The notes under the pieces: model-generated
What the model was told of the DNA's origin: nothing
Seen by the model: only the letters and a program-made list of their open reading frames with translations
The model's database searches: none
Position numbers and translations under genes: made by a program
Shown: piece after piece, positions 23,559 through 31,317 of the stretch
How the letters are laid out: each line of letters starts with the position of its first letter
How positions within the stretch are numbered: position 1 is the first letter of the stretch
Virus record (IMG/VR): IMGVR_UViG_3300042981_000082
Coordinates: 1-57,320 of that record
Origin: a virus
DNA: 57,320 bases
Direction: 5' to 3' (one strand)

Positions 23559-24581
23559 ATGTCGCAAGAAACTTTGGCTTGGCTGCAGGAGAACACCCGC
23601 ATCGGCTTCACGGCCAAGCGCGGCGCAGCCTGGCATGCAGCACGCGGAGCCGATGGCGAGTACCGCAACCACTTCGAGGGACCTGTCCCGCTGGAGGAGG
23701 TCACCGGCCTGATGAGCTATGAGTTGGTCGAGGCGGAGATCACCGCGACCGCGCTCACCCAGGACGGCGTGATCAGCACCGTGGATCCCGACCGCAAGGC
23801 GATCATGCGTGCCGACAACGGCGTGCTGTTCGGCATCTTCAGCAAGCGTGGCTACCGCATTCACGAGCCGCAGAAGTGGTGCGTGGATACCGTCTCCAGC
23901 ATCCTGGACACCTCCTCCTCGGATCTGAACATCGGCTCCGCAGGCCTGCTCAAGCAGGGCGCGCAGGCCTTCGTTCAGTTCGAATTGGCGGACACTTTCG
24001 AGTCCATCGAGGGCGTGAAACACCGGCCATTTCTGACCGCGGCAACATCCCACGACGGTTCGCTGGCCACCACGTACATCACCGGCACGACGGTAGTCGT
24101 CTGCGACAACACGCTGAGCCTGGCTTTGTCCCGTGCGGAGGGCAAATTCAAGGTGCGTCACTCGACCAATAGCCTCAACAAGATCGGCGAGGTACGGGCC
24201 AGCCTGGACCTGGTTGTCGAGGAGGCAGGCGACGCCTTCGACGCCGAGGTGCGCGAACTCATGGCGCAGTCCGTAAGCCAGGACAAGTGGAAGCGCTTCG
24301 TCAAGGCCTACGTCAACCCCTCCGGCAAGGAATTGGAGGGTCGTGGCCTGACCATGGCCGAGACCAAAGAGGCAGCGCTGAACAGGCTCTGGAACTACGA
24401 CGAGCGCGTGGCTCCGTGGCGCGGGAACGCCTTCGGCGTGGTCTCGGCGGTGAACACCTACGTCCATCACGAGCAGAACGTGAAGGGCGTGGGACGTGTC
24501 GAGAGAAATATGTCCAGGATGATCCTGGGCGAATTCGACAAGATCGACTCGTCCACCCTCAAGCTCCTGGAGCGCGTGTAG
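23559..24581 (+). CDS. DUF932 (TIGR03299-like) phage/plasmid protein
   Basis: The protein is 340 residues and matches the DUF932 pattern: WLQENTRIGFTAKRGAAWHA at the N terminus, then VDPDRKAIMRADNGVLFGIFSKRGY, FVQFELADTFESIEG, TSHDGSLATTYITGTTVVVCDNTL, KFKVRHSTNS and WRGNAFGVVSAVNTYVHHEQ near the end. The family is widespread in phages and plasmids, with no established function. A strong, operator-controlled promoter and the following hairpin suggest high, regulated early expression as a single-gene transcript. Confidence 0.8.
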   Translation: MSQETLAWLQENTRIGFTAKRGAAWHAARGADGEYRNHFEGPVPLEEVTGLMSYELVEAEITATALTQDGVISTVDPDRKAIMRADNGVLFGIFSKRGYRIHEPQKWCVDTVSSILDTSSSDLNIGSAGLLKQGAQAFVQFELADTFESIEGVKHRPFLTAATSHDGSLATTYITGTTVVVCDNTLSLALSRAEGKFKVRHSTNSLNKIGEVRASLDLVVEEAGDAFDAEVRELMAQSVSQDKWKRFVKAYVNPSGKELEGRGLTMAETKEAALNRLWNYDERVAPWRGNAFGVVSAVNTYVHHEQNVKGVGRVERNMSRMILGEFDKIDSSTLKLLERV

Positions 24582-24629
24582 CTCCAGAAGCTGGATGCGC
24601 AGCGTCTGGAATCGGGCGCATCCAGGCAG

Positions 24630-24657
24630 GCCGGGGGACGACAGAGACTCCCCCGGC
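24630..24657 (+). terminator. GC-rich hairpin after the DUF932 gene
   Basis: GCCGGGGGA (24630-24638) pairs with TCCCCCGGC (24649-24657) around a 10-base loop. Only TT follows, so it is a weak or U-tract-free terminator. Confidence 0.6.
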
Positions 24658-24691
24658 TTGCACCACCGACACACACGAAACGGAGAGCACC

Positions 24692-24991
24692 ATGGATCAG
24701 ACACAGGATCAGGAACAGGCAACATCGCTAGCCAAGTACTTCATCACCTTCGGGATGCAGTACAGCCACGAGGATCATCCGATCTTCGAGCGCGCACACC
24801 CGGATGGATACGTGGTTATCCTCGCGCCGGATCGGGAGACAGCCAGGCGGATGGCGTGGGGAGCGTTCGGAGATCGCTGGGCATTCGACTACGACGAGAA
24901 CAGCTTCAACGCATCGCTCCATCCCCTCGGCGAGATCGGACGGATCACCTGCGACATGGCGCTGTCCACCAGGCTGCGAGGTGAGGCATGA
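24692..24991 (+). CDS. hypothetical protein
   Basis: The protein is 99 residues from an ATG with CGGAGAG upstream. A polar Gln-rich start is followed by AKYFITFGMQYSHEDHPIFE, GYVVILAPDRETARRMAWGAFGDRWAFDY and a C-terminal helix. The pattern resembles small proteins annotated as unknown in many actinophages. It is coupled to the next gene by ATGA. Confidence 0.6.
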   Translation: MDQTQDQEQATSLAKYFITFGMQYSHEDHPIFERAHPDGYVVILAPDRETARRMAWGAFGDRWAFDYDENSFNASLHPLGEIGRITCDMALSTRLRGEA

Positions 24992-25323
24992 GCACCAGGC
25001 GCAAGATCGAGAAGTCCTACCGAGGCAAGGTCCTGGTGACCATCCCAAAGTTCGGCGTGGAGATGCCCTTCACTGGTGACCACTACGCGGATCAATGGGT
25101 GGCCGAGCGGAACCTCGGCCAGGTGGTCGAGCGTGCCAAGAGCTACGTGAAGAGCCTCAGCCGGGACATGGGATACAACACATTCCAGGCTCACGCCAAG
25201 GCGACCATCGAGTGCTATATCACAACGACCTACATCGAGCAGACCGAAACCAGCACGCTGCACAGCACGCATGACTGGTACGTGGATCGCTCGCAGATCG
25301 GGGAGGCGAGGTCACATGCCTGA
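24988..25323 (+). CDS. hypothetical protein
   Basis: The protein is 111 residues, starting with basic residues (STRRKIEKSYRGKVLVTIP) and containing NLGQVVERAKSYVKSL. Near the C terminus is a Thr-rich strand-like segment (ECYITTTYIEQTETSTLHS). No family is recognised. Its 3' end overlaps the next start by eight bases. Confidence 0.6.
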   Translation: MSTRRKIEKSYRGKVLVTIPKFGVEMPFTGDHYADQWVAERNLGQVVERAKSYVKSLSRDMGYNTFQAHAKATIECYITTTYIEQTETSTLHSTHDWYVDRSQIGEARSHA

Positions 25324-25543
25324 TCCAATGCTCTACGGCGACGTGATGGGCGACGTCCGATGCGACCAGTGTCTGGACGGCGCGCGGGGATTCGAACCGT
25401 TCCCGCAGTGCGACCTCATCCAGCTGGGCGCGATCCTCGCCTCGTTCGGACGTGACCTGGAGTGCAAGTGCGGCGCCGTCAGGTACGACGCAGCAAGCCA
25501 GACGACCACCAGTACAGCCGGGACGGATACCAATGGAACGTAG
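25316..25543 (+). CDS. small putative zinc-binding protein
   Basis: The protein is 75 residues from the ATG at 25316. A CDQC motif near residue 15 and a CKCG near residue 53 could bind one zinc ion. The C terminus is Thr-rich. The function is unknown. It is one of several small Cys-pair proteins in this operon. Confidence 0.5.
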   Translation: MPDPMLYGDVMGDVRCDQCLDGARGFEPFPQCDLIQLGAILASFGRDLECKCGAVRYDAASQTTTSTAGTDTNGT

Positions 25544-25832
25544 GAACTACCACTGGCAGGCCGTGGTCAAGAAGCTGCGGCGCAGGCCGGGCAAGTGGTC
25601 CCTGGAATTCCAGAACGTTCCCGAGCGCAGCGTTCGTCTGGTGCGGCTCAAGCGCCACCCGGCATTGCGCTTCGAGGACGGCTACCTGCAAGCCCAGATG
25701 ACCGAGAGCTATCTCGACGACGAGGGAACGCGACGCGGCAGCCTGTGGGTCAGGCTCGTGTTGTACCAAGATCAACCCACCGATACCATTGGAGAGAGTC
25801 ATGCTCAGGAAGATCAACGCATGGATGAATGA
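25533..25832 (+). CDS. hypothetical basic protein
   Basis: The protein is 99 residues from the ATG at 25533, inside the end of the previous gene. It is strongly basic at first (WQAVVKKLRRRPGKWSLEF, VRLVRLKRHPALRF) and acidic at the end. The alternating pattern suggests a small beta protein, perhaps binding nucleic acid. No family is recognised. Confidence 0.5.
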   Translation: MERRNYHWQAVVKKLRRRPGKWSLEFQNVPERSVRLVRLKRHPALRFEDGYLQAQMTESYLDDEGTRRGSLWVRLVLYQDQPTDTIGESHAQEDQRMDE

Positions 25833-25911
25833 CGATCCGCGCAACGCGGCCAGCGCCATCGCCGTGACGTTCGCCATCCTCCTGATCGTGCTGGCTCTGT
25901 CCACCACCTGA
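25801..25911 (+). CDS. 36-residue single-pass membrane protein
   Basis: This short ORF starts at an ATG with GGAGAG upstream. The product has a charged start (MLRKINAWMNDDPRNAAS) and one hydrophobic segment (AIAVTFAILLIVLALSTT). It overlaps the preceding gene by 32 bp in another frame. The function is unknown. Confidence 0.5.
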   Translation: MLRKINAWMNDDPRNAASAIAVTFAILLIVLALSTT

Positions 25912-25922
25912 AAGGAAAGCCC

Positions 25923-26225
25923 ATGCTTCGAATGAAGATCCGTGTGACCGACGACGAGAAGACGATCATCTCCCGGTACGCGCACGAACAGTACACCGAG
26001 ATGTCCTCGATCATCCGATCGAAGGTCAACGCCTACGGGAAGAAGGGCCTCAAGGGGATCGCGCTGCCCAAGGTGCTCTCCTCGGTGAGCGCATCGCGTC
26101 GCAATCGTCAGCTGTCCTTCGTCATTCCACCCGAGCAGTGGGATCTTGCGCTGGAGAGATCCCGTGCGGACGGCGTGCCGTTGGCGACCATCATCCGTAG
26201 CTCGCTGCTGGAGGATGCCAGGTGA
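25923..26225 (+). CDS. RHH-like DNA-binding protein with two repeats
   Basis: The protein is 100 residues from an ATG with GAAAGGAAAG upstream. Two similar halves can be seen: MKIRVTDDEKTIISRYAHEQ...MSSIIRSKV, and RQLSFVIPPEQWDLALERSR...LATIIRSSLL. Each has the strand-helix-helix look of a ribbon-helix-helix unit, so one chain could form an intramolecular RHH pair. It is coupled to the methyltransferase gene (GTGAG overlap) and may regulate it. Confidence 0.55.
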   Translation: MLRMKIRVTDDEKTIISRYAHEQYTEMSSIIRSKVNAYGKKGLKGIALPKVLSSVSASRRNRQLSFVIPPEQWDLALERSRADGVPLATIIRSSLLEDAR

Positions 26226-26869
26226 GTGAGCCGTACTACGTCGATGAGTACGTGACACTCTTCCTGGGCCGGATGCAGGACAACGACCAGTGGCTGGACG
26301 CCGACGTGCTGATCACCGACCCGCCATACGGGATGCGCTACGTCAGCAACTCCTCCAAGGTCTCCCCGACAGACCCGATCATCGGCGACCAGGACACCAC
26401 CCAGCGCGACATTGCGCTGGCCATGTGGGGCGATAAGAAGGCGGCGCTGGTGTTCGGGACCTGGCGTGCAGATCGTCCGCGAGGCACGCGCCAGTTGCTG
26501 GTCTGGCACAAGGGGGACTCGCCGGGGATGGGCGACCTCACCCTGCCGTGGGGACCCAGCCACGAGGAGATCTACGTGCTGGGCGGACGCGGTGGAGTCG
26601 GCTTCACCGGCAAGCGAGGGCCATCCGTGATCCGCTCCCGGGTGAAGGAAGGCAGCGCGCCCAAGGATCACGATCACCCGACGCCCAAGCCGATCTACCT
26701 GATGCAGACGTTGATCGCCAAGACCACCGGGACCATCGCCGATCCGTTCGCAGGATCGGGAGCAACAGCCGTGGCAGCCAAGATGCTGCGGCGCAAGTGC
26801 ATTGCCGTGGAGTTGGACCGCGGCTATTGCGACACAATCGTCCAGCGACTGGAGCGTATAGAACGATGA
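26222..26869 (+). CDS. DNA methyltransferase (N6-adenine/N4-cytosine, DPPY type)
   Basis: The protein is 215 residues. The catalytic DPPYG is at 33-37 and the SAM-binding DPFAGSG at 174-180, an order typical of the beta class. HPTPKPIYLM precedes the SAM motif, as in other phage DNA methylases. A short target-recognition region lies between the motifs. No restriction partner is visible, so it probably modifies phage DNA against host enzymes. It starts at GTG inside the preceding stop and is coupled to the following SLOG gene. Confidence 0.85.
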   Translation: MSEPYYVDEYVTLFLGRMQDNDQWLDADVLITDPPYGMRYVSNSSKVSPTDPIIGDQDTTQRDIALAMWGDKKAALVFGTWRADRPRGTRQLLVWHKGDSPGMGDLTLPWGPSHEEIYVLGGRGGVGFTGKRGPSVIRSRVKEGSAPKDHDHPTPKPIYLMQTLIAKTTGTIADPFAGSGATAVAAKMLRRKCIAVELDRGYCDTIVQRLERIER

Positions 26870-27369
26870 GCGAGACAGGACAGCCCGATTCCGGGAAGGA
26901 CTGGGCCGAGAATGAGACATCCCAGACCGCAAATGAGACATCGAATGACCCAGATGGGACAACCGAGGCACCATTGCCGGAGCCTGTGTTCCGGCTTCTG
27001 ATCGCAGCCAGCGCGTCATGGGACAATCACGCGGCCATCGGCAGGGCGCTGGAGAACTGGTGGGAGGCCAACGGCAGGCGCTTCGGAACAATGGTGATCG
27101 GCGACACACCGATGGGCGGAGAGCCGATGGCGATGCAGGTCTGGGGCCAGGTGGGGCTGCCGGTGGAGATGCATCACGCCGACCGCGTGTCGATGGAGGC
27201 ACGGGATCGGGGGATGATCGCCTCCGGGATCGACGTGGCAATGGTGTTCATCGTGGATGAATCACCCGGTGCAACCCGTGTCCGAGACCTGGCGATTGCA
27301 GCCGGAATCCCGGTGATCGAGTACCACGTGACGCACCACAAGCCCAAGCGCCCATGGGACTCGCAATGA
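26866..27369 (+). CDS. SLOG/DUF2493-like nucleotide-binding protein
   Basis: The protein is 167 residues. A polar N-terminal 40 residues (NETSQTANETSNDPDGTTEA) precede a Rossmann-like domain: FRLLIAASASWDNHAAIGRAL, TMVIGDTPMGGEPMAMQV, VEMHHADRVSMEARDRGMI, DVAMVFIVDESPGATRVRDLAIAAGIPVIEYHV. This matches the YspA/DUF2493 branch of the SLOG superfamily, proposed to bind nucleotides or nucleotide-derived signals. It is distantly related to DprA, which this phage also encodes. It is coupled to the methyltransferase and followed by a terminator. Confidence 0.7.
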   Translation: MSETGQPDSGKDWAENETSQTANETSNDPDGTTEAPLPEPVFRLLIAASASWDNHAAIGRALENWWEANGRRFGTMVIGDTPMGGEPMAMQVWGQVGLPVEMHHADRVSMEARDRGMIASGIDVAMVFIVDESPGATRVRDLAIAAGIPVIEYHVTHHKPKRPWDSQ

Positions 27370-27404
27370 GCGGATAGCCAGGGCTATGCTCTGAGCACGA
27401 CGAA

Positions 27405-27431
27405 GCCCCGGCTACCGAAGTAGACCGGGGC
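27405..27431 (+). terminator. hairpin terminator
   Basis: GCCCCGG-CTAC-cgaa-GTAG-a-CCGGGGC forms a nearly perfect stem capped by a CGAA tetraloop. It closes the methyltransferase/SLOG transcript and separates it from the lower-GC gene that follows. Confidence 0.75.
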
Positions 27432-27488
27432 ATCGTTCAAGCGTTGGTTTGCCGCCGCGCTTTTCCTTCCAACTAGAAAGGTTCAATC

Positions 27489-28169
27489 GTGAGTATACCC
27501 ACACCGTCAGATAGCTCGCAATCTAGAGACACACCATCTCGTGGTGACAGTGACGCCTCGCCACTAGATGTTGTAGTCCGTGCGCTATCCAAGCTCGACG
27601 ATGCGCAACGCAGACTGGTTAATGAGCAGGCCAATGTCACTGCGGCGCGCGATGTTGTCGAGGCTGAATTACTAAAGCTCGGCAAATACGTCGAGTATCA
27701 CGACATGCCTACGCCGATTGATCTGGTTCGAGAGATCTATTGGCATCAACCAACTGTCAGAGTCAAGGCGATATCCGATTCGTTCCCGACAACCTGGTCG
27801 TACCAGAGCCTTGTTTCCAGGGATATGGGAGAAGGCTCTCGACAGCGAAAGTGTGTCGTATGCGATGCGTTATTTGAGTATCCAGTTTCTGTACGATCCT
27901 GGAGCGGAAGCAAGCCGATCACCTGTTCGCGGGAGTGCAGTGTTGCCTACAACCTGGATGCCGAAGAGAAGGACAGGATGCGACGTGAACGAGAGGCTTG
28001 GGAATTCCGCTCTGCGATCGCCAATGGCAACTATGTGATTAGCAAACAGACAACATCCATTGGTGGAAAAGAAATTGTCTATGAGTATGCAATCATCCTG
28101 ACAACAACTGGTGCTGGATATTCCTATTCGCCCGACGACTTCGAGAAGGAGTTTGGGCATCTGGCATGA
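27489..28169 (+). CDS. lower-GC protein with zinc-finger-like motif
   Basis: The protein is 226 residues from a GTG with AGAAAGG upstream. Codon use is visibly AT-richer than its neighbours (many codons ending in T or A), pointing to more recent acquisition. A polar N terminus and helix (LDDAQRRLVNEQANVTAARDVVEAELLKL) precede CVVC and, 20 residues later, C.REC, a C-x2-C...C-x3-C zinc finger seen in some phage DNA-associated proteins. The gene lies just after a terminator but is ATGA-coupled to the initiator-like gene. Confidence 0.65.
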   Translation: MSIPTPSDSSQSRDTPSRGDSDASPLDVVVRALSKLDDAQRRLVNEQANVTAARDVVEAELLKLGKYVEYHDMPTPIDLVREIYWHQPTVRVKAISDSFPTTWSYQSLVSRDMGEGSRQRKCVVCDALFEYPVSVRSWSGSKPITCSRECSVAYNLDAEEKDRMRREREAWEFRSAIANGNYVISKQTTSIGGKEIVYEYAIILTTTGAGYSYSPDDFEKEFGHLA

Positions 28170-28897
28170 GCATCGAGGCAATGAGATGGGTCTGGGAGAA
28201 CACGACCTATACGGGTAACAAGCTAAATACTCTCGTTGCGATAGCCAGTTTCCTGGACGCGAGCGGACATGGCTACCCAGGCATCGACAAGATTCGTGAG
28301 CGCTGTCACTTATCGAAGAACACCGTGCTCAAATTCATCGCTGAATACGAGGACGAGGGCGTGCTCAGCAGGGATCGTCGCAACGTGGACAAGGGCTATC
28401 GGACGAGCAATGAATACCACTTGACGAGCCTAAGTCCAAAGTCCAACAAGACTGGACCTAGGCCTAAGTCCAGTTTTGAGCAGCCTAAGTCCAGTTTTGA
28501 GCAGCCTAAGTCCAACATGTTGGACCTACATAGGAAAGTAAGTACAGAAAGTCAGAAAGAAAGTCAGTTAACTACGCGCGAGGGATTCGATTCTGTCTGG
28601 GATTCATGGCCTCGGAAAGAGAACAAGCGAGCAGCGAAGAAGGCCTTCGAGATCGCGATGGAGAAGTCGCCCGACGAGCGAGCGGTGATCAATCGCATCC
28701 TCGTATTCGGCCAGATCTTCAGCCGTGGCAATCCGAAGTACGTTCCGGGACTGGCCAGGTGGCTGGACGACGAGCGCTGGAACGACGAGCTACCCAGGGA
28801 GAGAGCGCCCCTGAATGACAGCAACATGGACGCCATGGTCCGGCTCAGTGGCTGGATCAACGCAACACCAGGAACGATTGGAGGGATCACATCATGA
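28166..28897 (+). CDS. HTH replication initiator-like protein (lambda O-type architecture)
   Basis: The protein is 243 residues. Residues 1-85 form a winged-helix/HTH domain (ENTTYTGNKLNTLVAIASFLD, IDKIRERCHLSKNTVLKFIAEYEDEGVLSRDRR). A linker with PKS-starting heptads (residues 91-120) lies over DNA repeats described separately. The C-terminal half (FDSVWDSWPRKENKRAAKKAFEIAM, YVPGLARWLDDERWND) is the module found in phage replication proteins that contact the helicase. The gene precedes a helicase-loader-like protein and a DnaB-like helicase, so it likely marks the origin. Confidence 0.75.
   Translation: MSIEAMRWVWENTTYTGNKLNTLVAIASFLDASGHGYPGIDKIRERCHLSKNTVLKFIAEYEDEGVLSRDRRNVDKGYRTSNEYHLTSLSPKSNKTGPRPKSSFEQPKSSFEQPKSNMLDLHRKVSTESQKESQLTTREGFDSVWDSWPRKENKRAAKKAFEIAMEKSPDERAVINRILVFGQIFSRGNPKYVPGLARWLDDERWNDELPRERAPLNDSNMDAMVRLSGWINATPGTIGGITS
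28429..28567 (+). repeat. iteron-like repeats and AT-rich stretch inside the initiator gene (putative origin)
   Basis: CCTAAGTCC occurs at 28429, 28463, 28484 and 28505, the last three exactly 21 bp apart as part of a 21-bp unit continuing AGTTTTGAGCAG. An inverted near-copy GGACCTAGG abuts the second (28454-28462), and the palindrome TCCAACATGTTGGA follows at 28511-28524. An A-rich tract with two AGAAAGTCAG copies (28546, 28558) comes next. The first copy is in a different codon phase from the others, which suggests DNA-level selection. The layout resembles lambdoid origins inside O genes. Confidence 0.65.
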
Positions 28898-29247
28898 CCA
28901 AGAAAGAAATCGCTGCACTCCTCGGCCTCATCGCCGGGGCTGATGGCCGACAGCCAGATGCACTGATGGCCGAGGCATGGTACGCCGTCCTCGATGGGAT
29001 GGACATCACGTTCCCGCAGGCACGCGAGAAGGTCCTCGCGTTCTACCGTGCCGGACACACCCGGCGCATCCAGATCGGCGACATCACCGCCAAGAAGAAG
29101 ATCACCGAGCAGGACGGCTACAACATCAAGCGCCGGGACCTGTTCGGCGAGCGCCGTCGTTGGCAGGCGGCTCATCCCAACGGCACCGCTGCCGAGTTCG
29201 CCAAGTGGTACGAGGCCACCGACAACCAGATCGAGCCGAAGCCATGA
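28894..29247 (+). CDS. small replication-module protein, possibly G39P-like helicase loader
   Basis: The protein is 117 residues. The N-terminal two-thirds (TKKEIAALLGLIAGADGRQPDALMAEAWYAVLDGMDITFPQAREKVLAFY) resembles the helical domain of SPP1 G39P-type loaders/inhibitors. The rest is basic and helical. It is ATGA-coupled on both sides, between the initiator-like and DnaB-like genes, the usual place for a loader. The family match is a visual judgement. Confidence 0.55.
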   Translation: MTKKEIAALLGLIAGADGRQPDALMAEAWYAVLDGMDITFPQAREKVLAFYRAGHTRRIQIGDITAKKKITEQDGYNIKRRDLFGERRRWQAAHPNGTAAEFAKWYEATDNQIEPKP

Positions 29248-30452
29248 CCGGGACAGTTGCCGAGCAGCACCTGATCGGTGCGGTGATCCTCGAGCCTCGG
29301 TACTACACAAGTCTGGAGCAGCTGGTCACCGGCGACGACTTCAGCGATGCGCGGATGGGCCAGGTCTACGATCGCATCGGCCAGATGCTGCGCGCCGGAG
29401 AGGTGGTCGATCAGATCACCGTCATTGAGGCCATCGAGTCCCTGGACCTGGTGAACTTCGACTCGACCCAGGTGTTCTCCTGGGCGGATGCATCGGTGGC
29501 TCCATCGGCAGCGGTGGACTACGCCAAGGCCGTACGCCGGGACAAGCTGCGTCGTGCCATGGGCGACGTGGTTCAGGTCATGACCGAGCGCGCAGCATCC
29601 GGCGATAGCCCGTTCGACATCGCCAGCGATTCGATGCGTGCGCTGTCCAGCGTGCTGGAAGGGGCGACCTCGGGGCGCTTGCAACCCAAGCGGTTGCGGG
29701 AGATCCTGGATGAGCCAGACAGCTTCGACTGGATCATCCCCGGCTTGCTGGAACGCCAAGACCGACTGATCCTGACCGGAGGTGAGGGCGTGGGAAAGAC
29801 GACATTTGCACGCCAGATAGTCCTGCTTGCTGCCGCTGGCCTGCACCCGCTACGCTTCGAGCGGATGCATCCCGTCCGCTGCCTGGTTGTCGATGCCGAG
29901 AACACCGAGAGGCAGTGGCGCAGGTACGTTCGCTGGCTTGCGCACGATGCTGCTGAGCAGGGCGTCATTGATCCTCGCGATCACGTGTTCATCCAGGCAG
30001 GATCACGAATCGATATCACCAGTGGCAGCGACCTGGCCGAGATCCATCGGCTCATCGATATCCACAAGCCCGACCTGCTGTACATCGGGCCGCTCTACAA
30101 GCTCGTTCCGAAAGCGATCTATTCGGACGACGACGCCGCACCCCTGATCGTGGCATTGGATTCGCTGCGGGACCGGGGCCTGGCGCTGGTCATGGAAGCA
30201 CACGCTGGCAAGGCCAAAGATCACCACGGCGACAGGTCACTGGAGCCGAGGGGGTCGAGCCAGCTACTGGGCTGGCCGGAGTTCGGATTGGGACTCCGGC
30301 AAGACGAGGACGACCCCAAGCGGGTTGACGTTGTGCGCTGGCGTGGCGACCGTGAGGCCGACCGCGAATGGCCCACGGCGATGTACCACGGCAAGACCTT
30401 CCCCTGGATCGATTCGTCGATCCGAAATCAGAACGGAGAACCTGATGAGTGA
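29244..30452 (+). CDS. DnaB-like replicative helicase / RecA-fold ATPase
   Basis: The protein is 402 residues. Residues 1-135 resemble the DnaB N-terminal domain (AEQHLIGAVILEPRYY, DQITVIEAIES, VRRDKLRRAMGDV). The RecA-like core has Walker A GGEGVGKTT (179-187), Walker B CLVVDAEN (213-220), and later MEAHAGKAKDHHGDRSLEPRGSSQLLGWPEFGL. The last part resembles RepA/AAA_25-type hexameric helicases more than full-length DnaB, and the enzyme is somewhat short. It should unwind DNA at the fork. The start overlaps the previous stop. Confidence 0.8.
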   Translation: MTGTVAEQHLIGAVILEPRYYTSLEQLVTGDDFSDARMGQVYDRIGQMLRAGEVVDQITVIEAIESLDLVNFDSTQVFSWADASVAPSAAVDYAKAVRRDKLRRAMGDVVQVMTERAASGDSPFDIASDSMRALSSVLEGATSGRLQPKRLREILDEPDSFDWIIPGLLERQDRLILTGGEGVGKTTFARQIVLLAAAGLHPLRFERMHPVRCLVVDAENTERQWRRYVRWLAHDAAEQGVIDPRDHVFIQAGSRIDITSGSDLAEIHRLIDIHKPDLLYIGPLYKLVPKAIYSDDDAAPLIVALDSLRDRGLALVMEAHAGKAKDHHGDRSLEPRGSSQLLGWPEFGLGLRQDEDDPKRVDVVRWRGDREADREWPTAMYHGKTFPWIDSSIRNQNGEPDE

Positions 30453-30933
30453 CAGCACGGACGACGAGAGGCTCGGGCAGGACCATGCCGGAGCGCTGCT
30501 TCTGCAGTACATCTTCAACGAGGCGCACCGGTCCACGGGCCTGACCGGCAGCCTGTTCTCGCTGGCGATGCCGGAGATGGACGACCACGCCATGCACGTG
30601 TTCACCTACTCGGCGCTCATGACGTTCGGCGAATCCTTCCGTGAGCTTGCCAGGGATAACGGCACCATCGTGGGCCGCGATCCGAGCAAGGGCCAGGCGA
30701 TGCCGACGTTCACCGTCGCAGCCCCGGGCGAGATCCCGGAGCCGGTTCGCCTGATGACGCAGATGATGAATTGCGCGGTGGTCGAGGACGCCGACATGGC
30801 GCACGACATCCTGGAGGTCTGGGAGTCCCGGTTCAGCTGGATGGATCGACGGCAGTCCGTGGTGTTCCTGGTCAACCAGTTCCACGAGATATATCACGGC
30901 AGGCTCACGGTGATCTTCAAGGACAAGCCGTGA
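30445..30933 (+). CDS. hypothetical protein
   Basis: The protein is 162 residues from an ATG with ACGGAG upstream, overlapping the helicase stop. It is helical throughout (DHAGALLLQYIFNEAHRS, HVFTYSALMTFGESFRELARD, SVVFLVNQFHEIYHGRL). No family is recognised. Its place next to the helicase suggests a replication accessory role, by position only. Confidence 0.6.
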   Translation: MSDSTDDERLGQDHAGALLLQYIFNEAHRSTGLTGSLFSLAMPEMDDHAMHVFTYSALMTFGESFRELARDNGTIVGRDPSKGQAMPTFTVAAPGEIPEPVRLMTQMMNCAVVEDADMAHDILEVWESRFSWMDRRQSVVFLVNQFHEIYHGRLTVIFKDKP

Positions 30934-31235
30934 ATGTCCCGGTGCTCGTCCAGGTATCTGGATGGACGGTCAGCATCTGCGTCCTGGCCCGTACCCCCGA
31001 TGGCGTGGCGCTCATGGCGAAGAACACCTACCGACCGATGGGCCACGTCAAGCGCTCGGCACGCCGGGGGGATCACGGCTTTGCGATCACGGTCTGGGAA
31101 TGGACCGACGAGCGCGGCGCTCGTGGCATCGGCAAGACCAAGGCTGACGCGATAGCCAAGATGCTGCACCATGGCGGCTACGTCGAGGTGGACATCAACG
31201 CCACCATCCCAGATCTGTTGGCCGGTCTGGAGTAA
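30930..31235 (+). CDS. hypothetical protein
   Basis: The protein is 101 residues from a GTG that overlaps the previous stop (GTGA). It begins with strands (VPVLVQVSGWTVSICVLAR) and has a basic middle and a final GKTKADAIAKMLHHGGYVEV. No family is recognised. It is the last gene before the surface protein leader. Confidence 0.55.
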   Translation: MNVPVLVQVSGWTVSICVLARTPDGVALMAKNTYRPMGHVKRSARRGDHGFAITVWEWTDERGARGIGKTKADAIAKMLHHGGYVEVDINATIPDLLAGLE

Positions 31236-31251
31236 TCAATCGTCCCGCTGG

Positions 31252-31268
31252 GGCTGCACCGTGCAGCC
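31252..31268 (+). terminator. short perfect hairpin before the surface protein gene
   Basis: GGCTGCAC-c-GTGCAGCC has eight-base perfect arms and lies between the previous stop and the leader of the LAxTG protein. It could be a terminator, an operator or a leader structure. No T tract follows. Confidence 0.5.
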
Positions 31269-31317
31269 GCCTTCGGGATTGCAAGAAATCAGCACCACCG
31301 AATCGAAGGGAAAAATC

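Noticed and set aside
30271-30452. Frame-shifted or truncated DnaB because the helicase is short
   Set aside because: The open frame is continuous with intact Walker motifs and a natural coupled stop. The shorter length fits RepA/AAA_25-type phage helicases.
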